DNA of 64,000 bases. It comes from Desulfobacteraceae bacterium (GTDB lineage Bacteria; Desulfobacterota; Desulfobacteria; Desulfobacterales; Desulfosarcinaceae). Shown in pieces: positions 7,309 through 16,732 of this stretch (position 1 is its first letter; each line of letters opens with the position of its first letter). The stretch is from NCBI GenBank assembly GCA_003599575.1, contig QZKV01000011.1, positions 1 to 64,000 on the forward strand, in the 5' to 3' direction. Below the pieces are notes generated by a model. The model had not been told where the DNA came from. It did no database searches and worked only from the letters and a program-made list of their open reading frames with translations. The position numbers and the translations under genes were made by a program.

Positions 7309-8313
7309 CTAGAGGCGCCAGCCCCAATACTTCAAAAACTCGGCAAAATCCCACATATCCGATTCGTCTCTGCGCCAAAATTTCAGGCTGGTGTAGAAGC
7401 GGTTGCCCCACTCCTGCGGGTCGGCGTAAATTTTATCCGAACCCACAAAAAGATCCAGGCTGATCAGGCTCATCAACAGGGTTTCAAATGGCTTGAGCGA
7501 TCCTTTGACATGGCCCTTCATCAATCCCTCTTCGTAATAGAAGCTGGTGGCGCCATGGTCGAATGGCAAGCGCAACAGGTCCTGCATGGGAGCGCCCGTC
7601 ATAGCGATCGGCGCGTAGCGGTCGCTGTGCAGTTGGCCGCCCGGGACCACTTCCAAATGCGTGATACGATGAACGCCGGGCCGCACGTGAACCAGCAATC
7701 GCGGAGTCTCAAAGGGTGCGTAGACCAGTCGAGGCGGCAACGTTTCCCCGTATACCTCCAATGTCCGGCCGGTCCAATTTTCAGGCAGCGCTTCGTCGGG
7801 CAGATAGTCGGTGGGCACGATGGCCAGGTAGCAGCCGCACGTGTGAACACTGGCAACGAGCACCGGCCGGTGCCGGTCGTCCAGCGTCACCACAATCATA
7901 ATGCCCGGATTGTCGCCGGCGGTCAGATGAAAAGGAATCAAGCTGAAGGGCACGCTGGGAAAATGGACCCGGTAAAAAAGATTGGTGTAGGTGCCCCTTT
8001 GCGTGGAGAAAGTGCGCTGCAGCGTGTAAACTGTAGGAGCCTGGGGATCGATCCACACCTCTTCGTTCCCGCCGGGTGTGCGCCGCGCGCTGGGCCGTCC
8101 GATGCGGTTGTAAACATCCGCATACCCGTAAGTTAAGAAAGCCGGCGCCCATCGATCGATCAGCGGTTCAGGCATAGGCCCGGGCATGTAAACCGCGGAA
8201 CGCACTTCCTCCGGCAGCGCTCGATATTCCGCGCATCCCTGCCAGAAGGGAATCCAGAGCATCAGCACCAGCAGCAACACCTGTTTTACATGCTTTTTCG
8301 CGTGCAATGTCAT
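7309..8313 (-). CDS. Hypothetical lipoprotein
   Basis: A 334-residue protein with a basic N-terminus, a hydrophobic stretch (VLLLVLMLWIPFW) and a cysteine at residue 27 (WQGC), consistent with a lipoprotein signal although the lipobox is atypical. No family is recognised. The mature part is rich in aromatic residues and beta structure, with two cysteines in a HTCGCYL segment in the middle. It lies directly upstream of the cupin gene on the same strand. Likely envelope-located; function unknown. Confidence 0.7.
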   Translation of the reverse strand: MTLHAKKHVKQVLLLVLMLWIPFWQGCAEYRALPEEVRSAVYMPGPMPEPLIDRWAPAFLTYGYADVYNRIGRPSARRTPGGNEEVWIDPQAPTVYTLQRTFSTQRGTYTNLFYRVHFPSVPFSLIPFHLTAGDNPGIMIVVTLDDRHRPVLVASVHTCGCYLAIVPTDYLPDEALPENWTGRTLEVYGETLPPRLVYAPFETPRLLVHVRPGVHRITHLEVVPGGQLHSDRYAPIAMTGAPMQDLLRLPFDHGATSFYYEEGLMKGHVKGSLKPFETLLMSLISLDLFVGSDKIYADPQEWGNRFYTSLKFWRRDESDMWDFAEFLKYWGWRL

Positions 8314-8610
8314 CTTCGACTCCTTGCGCGGTTGCGCGGCTTCACACGATGAGGTTCATCATAATCTCTTTTTCGTCCCTATCAAGACGACCTCCCGGAT
8401 TGGCACTCTCCCGAACGTCGCATAGGCCGCGCTCACCACCACCCGGCGGACCGGCTTGGATGCCATTGCCGGCCCTCTTCCCACGATTGACAACATCACT
8501 GGGATGGTGACAATATCTCCAATTCCGGATGCCTGGGGCAAGCGCAAGAACCGCCATTCGGAAGTTATTTCGGAACTGCTGTTTTCAGCCTACGAAGAAG
8601 CAAACCGGCC
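8314..8610. other. Intergenic region without a convincing gene
   Basis: This divergent gap lies between the lipoprotein gene (minus strand) and the metal exporter (plus strand) and must hold both promoters. Short open frames on both strands (for example 8359-8547 minus) have no clear ribosome site or recognisable protein. A TTGGCAC at about 8400 resembles a sigma-54 -24 element but lacks the -12 TTGC. Confidence 0.5.
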
Positions 8611-9576
8611 ATGCACACCCAAAATCTTGATTATTGGAAGCACGCCCACGTATTTGAACTCCACAATCAAGCGAGCGAACGCAGGATCCTGTGGGTGGTG
8701 GCCCTCACGCTGATCACCATGACGGTGGAAATATCCGCCGGCATACTCTTCGGTTCCATGGCCCTGCTGGCCGACGGATGGCACATGGGCACCCATGCCG
8801 CCGCTCTGGGTATCACCGCAGCCGCCTATTATTTTGCCCGCAAACATGCCCAGGATCGGCGTTTCACTTTCGGCACCGGAAAGGTCGGGGTTCTGGGTGG
8901 GTTCAGCAGCGCGGTGGTGCTGGCGGTGGTCGCGCTGCTGATGGCGGTCGAATCGCTGGAAAGGTTCTTTTCTCCCCGTCCGATCCATTTCGATGAGGCG
9001 CTGATGGTGGCAGTGCTTGGACTGGCCGTCAATATCGTCAGCGCGGTACTGCTCCAGACCCCCCATGCGCACCATCCTTCCTCCGGGCAGGAACACCATC
9101 CTAAAATCCGGCATGATCACAATCTGCGCAGCGCGTACCTGCATGTGCTGGCCGACGCACTGACCTCGCTCCTGGCCATTGCCGCCTTGACCGCCGGGAA
9201 ATACTTGCATTGGATCTGGCTGGATGCGGCCATGGGCATCGTCGGGGCGCTGATCATCGCCCGCTGGGCCAAGGGGTTGTTGTGGGATGCGGGCAAGATC
9301 CTGCTGGACCGCGATGTCGAACAACCAATGCTGGAGCGCATCCATCATCTGATCGAGTCGGATGCGGACAATCGCATCAGCGATCTGCACCTGTGGAAAA
9401 TCGGCGCCAATCAATTGGCCGCCCAGGTTTCCCTGGTCACGCACTTTCCCCGCCCGCCGGAGCATTACAAGCAATTGCTCTCGCCCGTGGAAGAATTGGC
9501 CCATGTGACCATTGAAGTATTCCATTGCGACGCGCCGCCGTGCATTCCGGTCGGAAAAAGGGATGGCGCGCGCTAG
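8611..9576 (+). CDS. dmeF: Cation diffusion facilitator (DmeF-like Co/Ni/Zn exporter)
   Basis: A 321-residue, six-helix CDF transporter. Helix II carries the metal site ADGWHMGTH (about residues 50-58), and helix V carries HVLAD. A His-rich cytoplasmic loop (HAHHPSSGQEHHPKIRHDH) lies between helices IV and V, followed by a C-terminal dimerisation domain. The RHDHNLRSAY sequence and the FTFGTGKVG stretch match DmeF-type proteins, which export Co2+ and Ni2+ by proton antiport. No DmeR-type repressor gene is adjacent. The symbol is by resemblance; the true metal is not shown. Confidence 0.85.
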   Translation: MHTQNLDYWKHAHVFELHNQASERRILWVVALTLITMTVEISAGILFGSMALLADGWHMGTHAAALGITAAAYYFARKHAQDRRFTFGTGKVGVLGGFSSAVVLAVVALLMAVESLERFFSPRPIHFDEALMVAVLGLAVNIVSAVLLQTPHAHHPSSGQEHHPKIRHDHNLRSAYLHVLADALTSLLAIAALTAGKYLHWIWLDAAMGIVGALIIARWAKGLLWDAGKILLDRDVEQPMLERIHHLIESDADNRISDLHLWKIGANQLAAQVSLVTHFPRPPEHYKQLLSPVEELAHVTIEVFHCDAPPCIPVGKRDGAR

Positions 9577-9644
9577 CGTTACCGCGCAGTGCTCTGTTTT
9601 CCTTTCGTGGTTATGCACCGCGTTCAAGTGAATTGAGGTACCCA

Positions 9645-10571
9645 ATGGGCGCGCGTTATTACGACTTGAACACCTACTTCAGGCAGCGCTTTGGCGTGCG
9701 GGTGCACAAGTTGACCGTGGATGCCGGACTTACCTGCCCCAACCGGGACGGCCGTCTAGGCCGCAATGGCTGTATTTATTGCAATGCGCGCGGCTCGGGA
9801 ACCGGCGCTTTTGCGCGCGGCCTGTCCATCACGCGGCAACTGGAGGAGAGCAAGCAAGCGGTGGCCAAGCGTTTCAAAGCCAAAAAATTCATGGCCTACT
9901 TTCAGTCCTTTTCAAACACCTATGCTCCCATCGATCACCTGCGCAGGCTGTATGACGAGGCGCTGGCGGTTGAGGATGTGATCGGTTTGTCCATCGGCAC
10001 CCGGCCCGACTGCGTGGACGAGCCTGTCCTCGCGCTGCTTCAAGCGTATGCCCGCGAGCGCCTGATATGGATCGAGTACGGCCTGCAATCGGCTCACGAT
10101 CCAACGCTGGCGCTGATCCGCCGGGGTCATCATGCGGCCGCTTTCGAGCAGGCTGTATACGCCACCGCCGGCCGTGGCATTCAGATCTGCGCCCACATCA
10201 TTCTGGGATTGCCCGGCGAAACGGCTGCGCACATGCGCGCCACAGCCGATTATCTGGCGCGTCTGCCCCTGGACGGTGTCAAAGTGCATCTGCTCTATGT
10301 CATTGCCGGCACACCCATGGAAACGCTTTATCGCACAGGCCGTTACCGCTGCCTTGCGCAAGATGAATACGCCGAGCTGGTCTGCGATGTGCTCGAACGT
10401 TTGCCCGCCAGCATGGTGATCCAACGCCTTACGGGAGACCCGCACCGGGAGGAATTGCTGGCGCCGCAATGGGCCTTGCAAAAAACCGGCACCCTAGACC
10501 TGATCAAACGTAAATTGGAGCAACGAGACACCCGGCAGGGAATCCGGGCACCGGCGCAATTGGCAAGGTAG
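9645..10571 (+). CDS. Radical SAM protein, TIGR01212 (YhcC-like) family
   Basis: A 308-residue protein. The ATG at 9645 gives the usual N-terminus MGARYYDLNTYFRQRFG; the frame is open further upstream but would overlap the exporter gene. The cluster cysteines are widely spaced, Cys31-x11-Cys43-x2-Cys46, as in the TIGR01212 branch related to Elp3. SAM-binding strands follow (CAHIILGLPGET). Function of the family is unresolved; a role in RNA or tRNA modification has been proposed. It follows dmeF by 68 bp on the same strand, but no functional link is apparent. Confidence 0.88.
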   Translation: MGARYYDLNTYFRQRFGVRVHKLTVDAGLTCPNRDGRLGRNGCIYCNARGSGTGAFARGLSITRQLEESKQAVAKRFKAKKFMAYFQSFSNTYAPIDHLRRLYDEALAVEDVIGLSIGTRPDCVDEPVLALLQAYARERLIWIEYGLQSAHDPTLALIRRGHHAAAFEQAVYATAGRGIQICAHIILGLPGETAAHMRATADYLARLPLDGVKVHLLYVIAGTPMETLYRTGRYRCLAQDEYAELVCDVLERLPASMVIQRLTGDPHREELLAPQWALQKTGTLDLIKRKLEQRDTRQGIRAPAQLAR

Positions 10572-10591
10572 CGCCCGCTAAATGGCCGGTT

Positions 10592-10716
10592 TGTTGAGTT
10601 TGTGGGTTGGTTGGGTTTATTGAGTTTATTGAGTTTATTGAGTTTGTTGGGTTTATTGGGTTTATTGAGTTTATTGAGTTTATTGAGTTTATTGATTTTG
10701 TTGGGTTTGTCGGGTT
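10592..10716. repeat. 9-bp tandem repeat array (TTGAGTTTA type)
   Basis: About 13 imperfect copies of a 9-bp unit (GAGTTTATT, variants GGGTTTATT and GAGTTTGTT) lie downstream of the radical SAM gene and upstream of the csp terminator. Because the period is 9, open frames across it translate into three-residue repeats; these are not genes. A short, decayed copy in opposite orientation lies near 40885-40945, so the family is dispersed. The rest of 10572-10825 holds only the csp terminator. Confidence 0.9.
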
Positions 10717-10765
10717 CGAAATCTGTTTGGAATTTCAATTTGAGGCGTGTCAGCGATCTCAAGGC

Positions 10766-10806
10766 GAAAAAAAGGGCGCACCCCCGCTTCACGAGGGTAC
10801 GCCCTT
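10766..10806 (-). terminator. Rho-independent terminator of the second csp gene
   Basis: On the minus strand AAGGGCG-ACCC pairs with GGGT-CGCCCTT around one mismatch and a short loop, followed by a run of seven T. It lies 20 bp past the csp stop. Confidence 0.8.
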
Positions 10807-10825
10807 AATGCTTCCAGAATCGGGC

Positions 10826-11029
10826 CTAACGCAAAGTAACGTTGACCGCCGAGGGGCCTTTGGGGCCTTGCTGGATGTCGAAAGTCACTTTATCGCCTTC
10901 ATTCAGAGATCTGAAACCGGTCGTGTTGATACCGGAATGATGAACGAAAACATCCGGTCCGCCGTTTTCCTGCTCGATGAAGCCGTAGCCTTTGCTGCTG
11001 TTAAACCACTTCACTGTACCGTTCGGCAT
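10826..11029 (-). CDS. Cold-shock protein, CspA family (second copy)
   Basis: A 67-residue cold-shock domain protein, closely similar to the one at 6277-6477 (shared [34 protein letters not shown]). RNP1 is KGYGFI. The start at 11029 is fixed by parallel with the first copy: GGAGG is followed by nine bases and ATG; longer in-frame starts (11038, 11131) are rejected. The leader has a matching ribosome-site-masking stem. A terminator follows. Likely an RNA chaperone; the two copies may respond to different conditions. Confidence 0.95.
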   Translation of the reverse strand: MPNGTVKWFNSSKGYGFIEQENGGPDVFVHHSGINTTGFRSLNEGDKVTFDIQQGPKGPSAVNVTLR

Positions 11030-11034
11030 GCTAA

Positions 11035-11084
11035 GCATCCTCCTTTCAAATAAAATTTCCCAAAGCTTCAAACTTGAAGGATGC
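11035..11084 (-). promoter_or_regulatory. csp leader element able to mask its own ribosome binding site (second copy)
   Basis: On the minus strand GCATCCTTC (11084-11076) pairs with GGAGGATGC (11043-11035), which contains the Shine-Dalgarno sequence; eight pairs are Watson-Crick and one is G-U. The loop is 32 nt. The anti-SD segment can instead fold locally into CTTCAA-GT-TTGAAG (11079-11066), so two exclusive folds are possible. This is the arrangement expected of an RNA switch; behaviour is inferred. Confidence 0.55.
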
Positions 11085-11302
11085 CGCATGGATCTTGCAG
11101 GACTTTCCTTAAGCACGAAACTGTCCGTCAATGAAGAACGGGCCTTTATTGATTAAAAGGACTTTTATCATTTTTTTTGATGATTGCAAGAAAATTTATC
11201 ATTCAACGGCCGGTGGTGCCCAGAATTACCTGAAAACCTTGAAGGGGAGCTGCAGGAGGGCTTAAGCTTAGTACACATATTCCTAATATTATGACCAACT
11301 AT

Positions 11303-11383
11303 GCGGGGTCGGGGTCGGTATCGGGGTCGCAATCGAATTCGACTATCGATGCCGATTCCGATACCGACCCCGAGGCCGACCAA
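11303..11383. repeat. Imperfect hairpin built of GTCGGG-type hexamers
   Basis: TCGGGGTCGGTATCGG (11309-11324) recurs inverted as CCGATACCGACCCCGA (11358-11373): a perfect 16-bp inverted repeat. Its centre contains the palindrome TCGAATTCGA. The arms consist of repeated hexamers like GGGGTC and GGTATC. The structure sits in the 466-bp gap between the csp start and the end of nadE. The rest of that gap holds the csp leader and an AT-rich stretch with no recognised gene. Confidence 0.85.
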
Positions 11384-11495
11384 TTCACCGACTAAACAAA
11401 TCTCCCAAAGCGGTACGTTATTGAAGACAAGATTATACGTCACTGAATTTATGCCTCGAAGCACTTTGCCGGGCCGGCCTTTGCTTCCAACATCG

Positions 11496-13136
11496 TTATA
11501 CCGGCCTAAACCGTTTGGCGACCGGATAACGTCTTCCCTCTCCGAATGCCTTGGATGTGACTTTCAGGCCGGGTGGGGCTTGTTGCCGCTTGTATTCGCT
11601 TTTGTCGACCCGCGAGAGGACATCCTCAACACTGCGGCGGTCACGGCCGCCAGCGATCAACTCATCGGGTGACAATCCCTCTTCGATGTAGCCTTTCAAA
11701 ATCCCATCGACCACTTCATACGGCGGCAGGTCATCCTGGTCGGTCTGGTTGGGCTTGAGTTCCGCGGAGGGCGCTTTTTCAAGAATCCTGCGCGGGATCA
11801 CTTCCCCGGCGCTATTGATCAAACGGCCGATTTCGTAGACCTGTGTTTTGTATACATCCGAAATAACCGCCAACCCACCGTTCATGTCGCCGTAGAGGGT
11901 GCAATAACCGACCGCCAGCTCGCTTTTGTTGCCGGTGGAGAGCACCAGGCAGCCGTCGCGGTTGGAAATCCCCATCAACAGTGTGCCGCGCGCGCGCGCC
12001 TGAATGTTCTGCTCGGTCAGGCTTACCTCGGATGGGTTGGCCGCGGGCAGCAGCAGACGCACGAAATCGTTATAGATGCTGTCGATGGGTATGACATTGT
12101 AGGCAACGCCCAGGTTTTGGGCCAGCAACCGAGTATCTTCATGATTGTCGCGTGAGGTATGCCGCGAAGGCATAAAAACCGCAGCGACATTTTCGCTACC
12201 CAGGGCCTGGACGGCAATGTAGATGGTCAGGGCCGAATCGACCCCCCCGGAAAGGCCCACCACGGCCTGATGATAACCGCATTTGGTGACATAATCGCGG
12301 GTGCCCATGATGAGCGCCTGCAGGACGGACTGGGTATCGCCTTGGCTGACGGCATGCACATCGCCCATGCCGGAGGCGGTATCAAACACAATCTCATCTT
12401 CATCGAAATCGCGGCATTGCGCCACGACCTCGCCGCGGGCGTTAAAAACGGCGCTGGCACCGTCGAATAAAATGTGATCGTTGCCGCCCACTTGATTGAC
12501 AAATACCAGTGTCATTTTGTGCTTGCGCGCCAAACCGGCCAGCATGCCGTCACGGAAAGCCCGCTTGCCCTGGTGAAAGGGTGAAGCCGATATATTGATC
12601 AAAAAATCGATGCCGTCTCCGATCAATTGGGTCACCGGATCGAGTGCATACCGCCGCCGTTTGAATATATCCTTATCGTTCCAGGCATCTTCGCAAATGG
12701 TCAGGCCGAGGCGCAGCCCTTTGTAGGCCAAGGGACGGGAGGGTCGGCCGGGTTCAAAATGGCGCCGTTCATCAAACACATCGTAGGTGGGCAGCAGCTG
12801 TTTGTTGACCTGGTGCAGGATGCGTCCGTTTTCGAAAAGCACTGCGGAGTTGAACAGAAAGTTACCGGTCTCGTCCGGGTTTGTATCCACCAGGCCGCAA
12901 ACGACACCGATGCCCTGCACCGCATGCATCAATTTTTCCAGGCAGCTCCGGTTGGCGTCCACAAAATCCTTGCGGTCCAGCAGATCCCGCGGCGGGTAGC
13001 CGCACAAGGCCAATTCGGGGCAGACGGCCAGATCGCATCCCTGTATTTTGGCTCGCTCGCAGGCCTTCACGATACGCTCAAACTGGCGTTTGAAATTGCC
13101 GATCAGCGGGTTGAGTTGAATAATGGCGATCTTCAT
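11496..13136 (-). CDS. nadE: Glutamine-dependent NAD+ synthetase
   Basis: A 546-residue, two-domain enzyme. The N-terminal nitrilase-like glutaminase domain (about 1-250) shows the Glu (CPELALCGYPP), Lys (NKQLLPTYDVF) and Cys (LTICEDAW) of the catalytic triad. The C-terminal synthetase domain has the PP-loop SGGVDSALT, TGNKSELAVGYCTLYGD and the C-terminal KPNQTDQDDLPPY. It amidates deamido-NAD+ using glutamine-derived ammonia and ATP, the last step of NAD synthesis. The start overlaps the stop of the large histidine kinase gene upstream by 4 bp (ATGA), an unexpected operon partner. Confidence 0.97.
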   Translation of the reverse strand: MKIAIIQLNPLIGNFKRQFERIVKACERAKIQGCDLAVCPELALCGYPPRDLLDRKDFVDANRSCLEKLMHAVQGIGVVCGLVDTNPDETGNFLFNSAVLFENGRILHQVNKQLLPTYDVFDERRHFEPGRPSRPLAYKGLRLGLTICEDAWNDKDIFKRRRYALDPVTQLIGDGIDFLINISASPFHQGKRAFRDGMLAGLARKHKMTLVFVNQVGGNDHILFDGASAVFNARGEVVAQCRDFDEDEIVFDTASGMGDVHAVSQGDTQSVLQALIMGTRDYVTKCGYHQAVVGLSGGVDSALTIYIAVQALGSENVAAVFMPSRHTSRDNHEDTRLLAQNLGVAYNVIPIDSIYNDFVRLLLPAANPSEVSLTEQNIQARARGTLLMGISNRDGCLVLSTGNKSELAVGYCTLYGDMNGGLAVISDVYKTQVYEIGRLINSAGEVIPRRILEKAPSAELKPNQTDQDDLPPYEVVDGILKGYIEEGLSPDELIAGGRDRRSVEDVLSRVDKSEYKRQQAPPGLKVTSKAFGEGRRYPVAKRFRPV

Positions 13137-16072
13137 GGCACCTGTGCGCTTTTCATGGAATTGGGTTCAGTGCGTCCCCCTGACCGGATGGCGGCGATCA
13201 GATCGGGGGTCGCGGTTCCTTTGTTCTGGTAATTGACGGCCCCGGCCGTGCGCATGGCGTGATCGCATTCCTTGTCCTCGTACATGGAAAGACCGATGAT
13301 GCGAATGGCCGCAAAGGTTTGATGAATCACACGGGTCGCTTCGATACCGTCCACCAGGGGCATGTTGACGTCCATCAGGATCACATCGGGCCTGAGTTTG
13401 CTGGCCAGATCGATCGCCTCCTGGCCGTTGCAGGCTTGCCCGACCACTTTCAGGTCCGGTTCTCGGTTGATCAGGCGCGCCAGGCCGTCTCGAAATAGAA
13501 TGTGATCATCGGCGATCAGCACCCGGATGAACGGCTCCGGTTCCTCCGGCGAACCGCCTCCTTCCAAGGGCCCCGCAGGCGGCCGCATGGAAGGGGTAAC
13601 CACCGGTACGGCCGGTGACTGGGCATGCGGAACCGTCAAGGTAAACCGGCTGCCTTGGCCGATCGCGCTGTCGATCTGCAGAAAGCCGCCGATCAATCCG
13701 ATGCGCTCGCGAATGCTGAACAGCCCGAATCCGCCGCCGATTTCGCCTTCCGGAGCCAACCGGCAAGCGTCAAATCCCTGTCCCTTGTCGCTGACGATGA
13801 TTTGAAGGCCGCCTTCCACGAGCCGCAGGCTCACCTGCGCTCTAAACACCTGCGCATGCTTGACGGCGTTGAACAGTAGTTCGCGCACCGCCTCGAATAC
13901 CAAGATTTTCACATCCTCGGGCGGTTCAACTATTTTTTGCAGGTCCAGATCCACCGTGAGTTGATGCTTTTCGCTCATCCAGCGGGCCAACCACTCCAGG
14001 CCGGCCGCAAGCCCGCCCTCATGAAGAATGGACGGACATAAATCCGCGCTCAGCGAGCGCGACATCTGGATACTCTCGCCGATCATCGTCTCGACCTCAT
14101 CGGTCAACCGTCTGAGACCGTCTTGACCGACCTGCGTGGCGATATAGCCCAAGCGCATTTTGGCTGCCGCCAGGTGCTGTTGAATGCCGTCGTGCAGCAC
14201 CCTGACCAGGCGCTTGCGCTCCTTCTGCTCGGCCATGGTCAGCTCGCCGGCCAGCGCCCGCAGCTGCGCCGCGCGGGTGTTGAGTTGTTCGTTGACCCGC
14301 CGCAATTGATCTTCGACCCGCTTGCGCTGCGCGATTTCTTCCTCCAGGATGTCGACGGAATGCGCCAGGGCGGACGTGCGTTCACGGACCCTGCCTTCGA
14401 GGGCTTCATTGGCGAGAAGCAGTTCCTTTTGGGACTGAATGCGTTGCACGGCCAGGGCCACCTGGTTTGCCACTGTATGCATCAATTCGATATCTTCGTG
14501 GGAAAACCGCGGCCGGTTGCGGGTGCCGAAGGAAAGCGTGCCGATAAGGGTGCCCTGCACCATCAGCGGATGGCAGCAGTAAGCCTCAATTCCATAGGAT
14601 TTTACCAGATCGGTGCGCTGGTCGGAGGTATTGAGGATATCCTCGGCAACCGCGCGCTGTCGATCGCGGGCCACGCAGCCGCACACGGCCGCACCGAAAT
14701 CGAGCCACTCGATTTCGCGGGCTTCCCGCTCCGGAATGCCGTGATAAGCATTCAGGCGCAGCCGGCCGACCGTCTCATCCAGCAGGAAATTGAAAAAAAA
14801 CTGGCAGTCCAGGTAGGCCATCACCTCCCGGCACAGCTGATTGACCAGGTTCTGGGGGTCTTGCGTCGCCAGCAGCCGGCCGGCCGTATCCGAAAGCAGT
14901 TTAAAACGTGATTCACTGGCCCGCAAAGCATCCTCGGCGTTCTTGCGTTCGGTGATATCTTCGAAGATCGTGGCAAACTGTCCTTTAATCGGGGAATAGG
15001 CGCTGACCGAGTACCATTTTTTCAAGATCTGACTGTAGCTTTCCAGTTGTATCGACTCCCTGGTGGCGGCGACCCGGCCGTAGACACCGATCCAATCGAA
15101 AGCTTCATTGCGGATGCCGGGCATGACTTCAGTGATCCTCTTGCCGACCACATCTTTCAGGCCGGTCAGTCTTTCAAACGCCTCATTGACTTCGATGAAG
15201 AGATAGTCAATCGGTTGTCCGTCGGCATCGTATATGACCTCATGGCCGGCAAAGCCGTTGATCATATGGCTGAAAAGCGCTTGGTAGCGATCCTTGGTGC
15301 GGCTGATATCCCTGAAAAGCAACTCATACGGCCTGGCCAGCCCGGTCTCAATGATGGCCTTGTAGATAAAATAAAAAGAGAGGATCTTGAAATAATGGCC
15401 GAGCAGATTTGAAAATCCATATACGCTGGCGTAAGCGGTGAATGAAAGTTCGGCCAGGACCGTCATCCCAATGGATATCAGCAGCCAATGCATGATCCTG
15501 GATTCGAACTGATGGCGGTTGCGGACAATCAGGGCTCCGGCCGCGATCAATATGAGGCAAATCACATATTCACTGGTTTTCTTGAAGGGAGTCAGGCCGC
15601 CGGCGCTTTCGAGATAGCAATCCGGGAAGATGGGCCAAAACAGGATGGATAAGAGCAAAAAACTCACGATCAGGCCATACCCGAGGAGATAATACTCGGC
15701 CCTGATATGCCTTTTGAACATCAACGGCGCCGCCAGCAGGGTCAGGCTTTCCAGGTAGCGGGCGGCGATCCACAGCTGCGTCGGCGCGTTGGCACCATAC
15801 CCGGGCAGGATATTCATGCCTTTATAGGCAAATGTGTGCACCAGGTCGATAATGCCCACGAAAAGATAGGCGATGCCGATGAACAATAGATACTGGTTCG
15901 AGAGATATTTCCTGGAATTCCAGGCCACCATAAAGATACCGCAGCCGATGACGATCGAAAACACTTCGGCCAGGCCGTGGAAAAGGAGGTAGTTGTAAAG
16001 GCTGCTCGCGTAGAGTCCGGCCAGCACAAGCAATGCCGCAAAAATGGAGATCAGCTTTTTCATCGGATGCAT
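13133..16072 (-). CDS. Hybrid sensor histidine kinase: MASE3-like - PAS - GAF - HisKA_3 - ATPase - REC
   Basis: A 979-residue protein. Residues 1-235 form about seven membrane helices of MASE3 type. A PAS domain follows (about 260-385, ending [14 protein letters not shown]), then a GAF domain (about 390-555) with several cysteines, a coiled coil (560-615), and a NarX-type dimerisation box with the phosphoacceptor in [13 protein letters not shown]. The ATPase domain has [10 protein letters not shown] and [13 protein letters not shown]-terminal receiver (about 855-975; Asp in [13 protein letters not shown]) lacks an output domain. A separate LuxR-type regulator (for example 17617-18279) is a plausible partner. 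Overlaps nadE by 4 bp. Confidence 0.9.
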   Translation of the reverse strand: MHPMKKLISIFAALLVLAGLYASSLYNYLLFHGLAEVFSIVIGCGIFMVAWNSRKYLSNQYLLFIGIAYLFVGIIDLVHTFAYKGMNILPGYGANAPTQLWIAARYLESLTLLAAPLMFKRHIRAEYYLLGYGLIVSFLLLSILFWPIFPDCYLESAGGLTPFKKTSEYVICLILIAAGALIVRNRHQFESRIMHWLLISIGMTVLAELSFTAYASVYGFSNLLGHYFKILSFYFIYKAIIETGLARPYELLFRDISRTKDRYQALFSHMINGFAGHEVIYDADGQPIDYLFIEVNEAFERLTGLKDVVGKRITEVMPGIRNEAFDWIGVYGRVAATRESIQLESYSQILKKWYSVSAYSPIKGQFATIFEDITERKNAEDALRASESRFKLLSDTAGRLLATQDPQNLVNQLCREVMAYLDCQFFFNFLLDETVGRLRLNAYHGIPEREAREIEWLDFGAAVCGCVARDRQRAVAEDILNTSDQRTDLVKSYGIEAYCCHPLMVQGTLIGTLSFGTRNRPRFSHEDIELMHTVANQVALAVQRIQSQKELLLANEALEGRVRERTSALAHSVDILEEEIAQRKRVEDQLRRVNEQLNTRAAQLRALAGELTMAEQKERKRLVRVLHDGIQQHLAAAKMRLGYIATQVGQDGLRRLTDEVETMIGESIQMSRSLSADLCPSILHEGGLAAGLEWLARWMSEKHQLTVDLDLQKIVEPPEDVKILVFEAVRELLFNAVKHAQVFRAQVSLRLVEGGLQIIVSDKGQGFDACRLAPEGEIGGGFGLFSIRERIGLIGGFLQIDSAIGQGSRFTLTVPHAQSPAVPVVTPSMRPPAGPLEGGGSPEEPEPFIRVLIADDHILFRDGLARLINREPDLKVVGQACNGQEAIDLASKLRPDVILMDVNMPLVDGIEATRVIHQTFAAIRIIGLSMYEDKECDHAMRTAGAVNYQNKGTATPDLIAAIRSGGRTEPNSMKSAQVP

Positions 16073-16278
16073 CGGTCCGCGGGAACAATGTCGGAGGCCA
16101 TCTGCCGCCGCATAGGAAAGGTCCTTTTTTAGCAGACCACTCCATCAATATCAAGCCTACCGTCGATTTGCAGCAATTCTCGCTGAAGTCGACCGGTCGT
16201 CCGTGACGCAGCTGTTCGCGACCGGCACCGTTTTTAAAAGGCCGCTCAACCGCGCTGCGGGAACGGATCATGCTGCAT

Positions 16279-16322
16279 CAAAAGAAAAACGGCCTGTCCT
16301 GGCACCCTGCCAAACAGGCCGT
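16279..16322 (-). terminator. Rho-independent terminator of khpA; remainder of the gap is empty
   Basis: ACGGCCTGT (16289-16297) and ACAGGCCGT (16314-16322) form a 9-bp stem. Read on the minus strand it is followed by GTTTTTCTTTT-type sequence, so it ends the khpA transcript. Nothing else is recognised in the 344-bp gap 16073-16416 apart from the presumed kinase promoter. Confidence 0.7.
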
Positions 16323-16416
16323 CTTAAAATGATTACAGGATCTTGATGGTCAGGGCGCAATGCATTCGGAAAGAGATTGCCTCTCTGATGCCATGCGCAG
16401 GCCATTCCCTTGGAAG

Positions 16417-16647
16417 TTACTCGACGATCTCCAATACCGCCCGTTTTTTGGCCTTGGTGGACACCGCGCTGAGAATGGTCCGCATCGCCTGAGCTGTGCG
16501 CCCTTCCCGGCCGATCACCTTACCTATATCTTGTTTGGCGACTCTAAGCTCCAGAACGGTCGTATGACTTCCTTCGACTTTTGAAACCATAACGTCTTCG
16601 GGATGATCTACCAATTGCTGGGCGATAAAACCGATCAATTCATTCAT
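16417..16647 (-). CDS. khpA: KH-domain RNA-binding protein KhpA
   Basis: A 76-residue protein that is almost entirely one type II KH domain, with the RNA-contacting GxxG loop as GREG in [14 protein letters not shown]. This length and sequence fit KhpA (formerly YlqC/UPF0109). KhpA pairs with KhpB in Gram-positive bacteria to bind many RNAs, and is usually encoded between rpsP and rimM. Here it stands alone, away from ribosomal genes, with its own terminator. It adds a fourth small RNA-binding gene within about 10 kb. Confidence 0.92.
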   Translation of the reverse strand: MNELIGFIAQQLVDHPEDVMVSKVEGSHTTVLELRVAKQDIGKVIGREGRTAQAMRTILSAVSTKAKKRAVLEIVE

Positions 16648-16732
16648 CTCTCATTCTCCTTTCTGAGGGTGGTTGTATGTGCATCCATGGGCCGTTTGGA
16701 AACGGCATTCAGATTCAGATGCCTTTGTAAGG

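Noticed and set aside
8359-8547. Short frames on both strands between the lipoprotein and dmeF genes
   Set aside because: Conflicting strands, no ribosome sites and no recognisable protein.
10592-10716. Possible CRISPR array
   Set aside because: Units are 9 bp and contiguous, with no unique spacers and no cas genes in the window.
10607-11053. Open frame translating into FIE-type three-residue repeats
   Set aside because: It is the 9-bp repeat read through, and its second half is antisense to a csp gene; no ribosome site.
11301-11672. Open frame of 123 codons starting in the hexamer hairpin
   Set aside because: Arg- and Pro-rich residues come from the repeat, and the rest is antisense to nadE.
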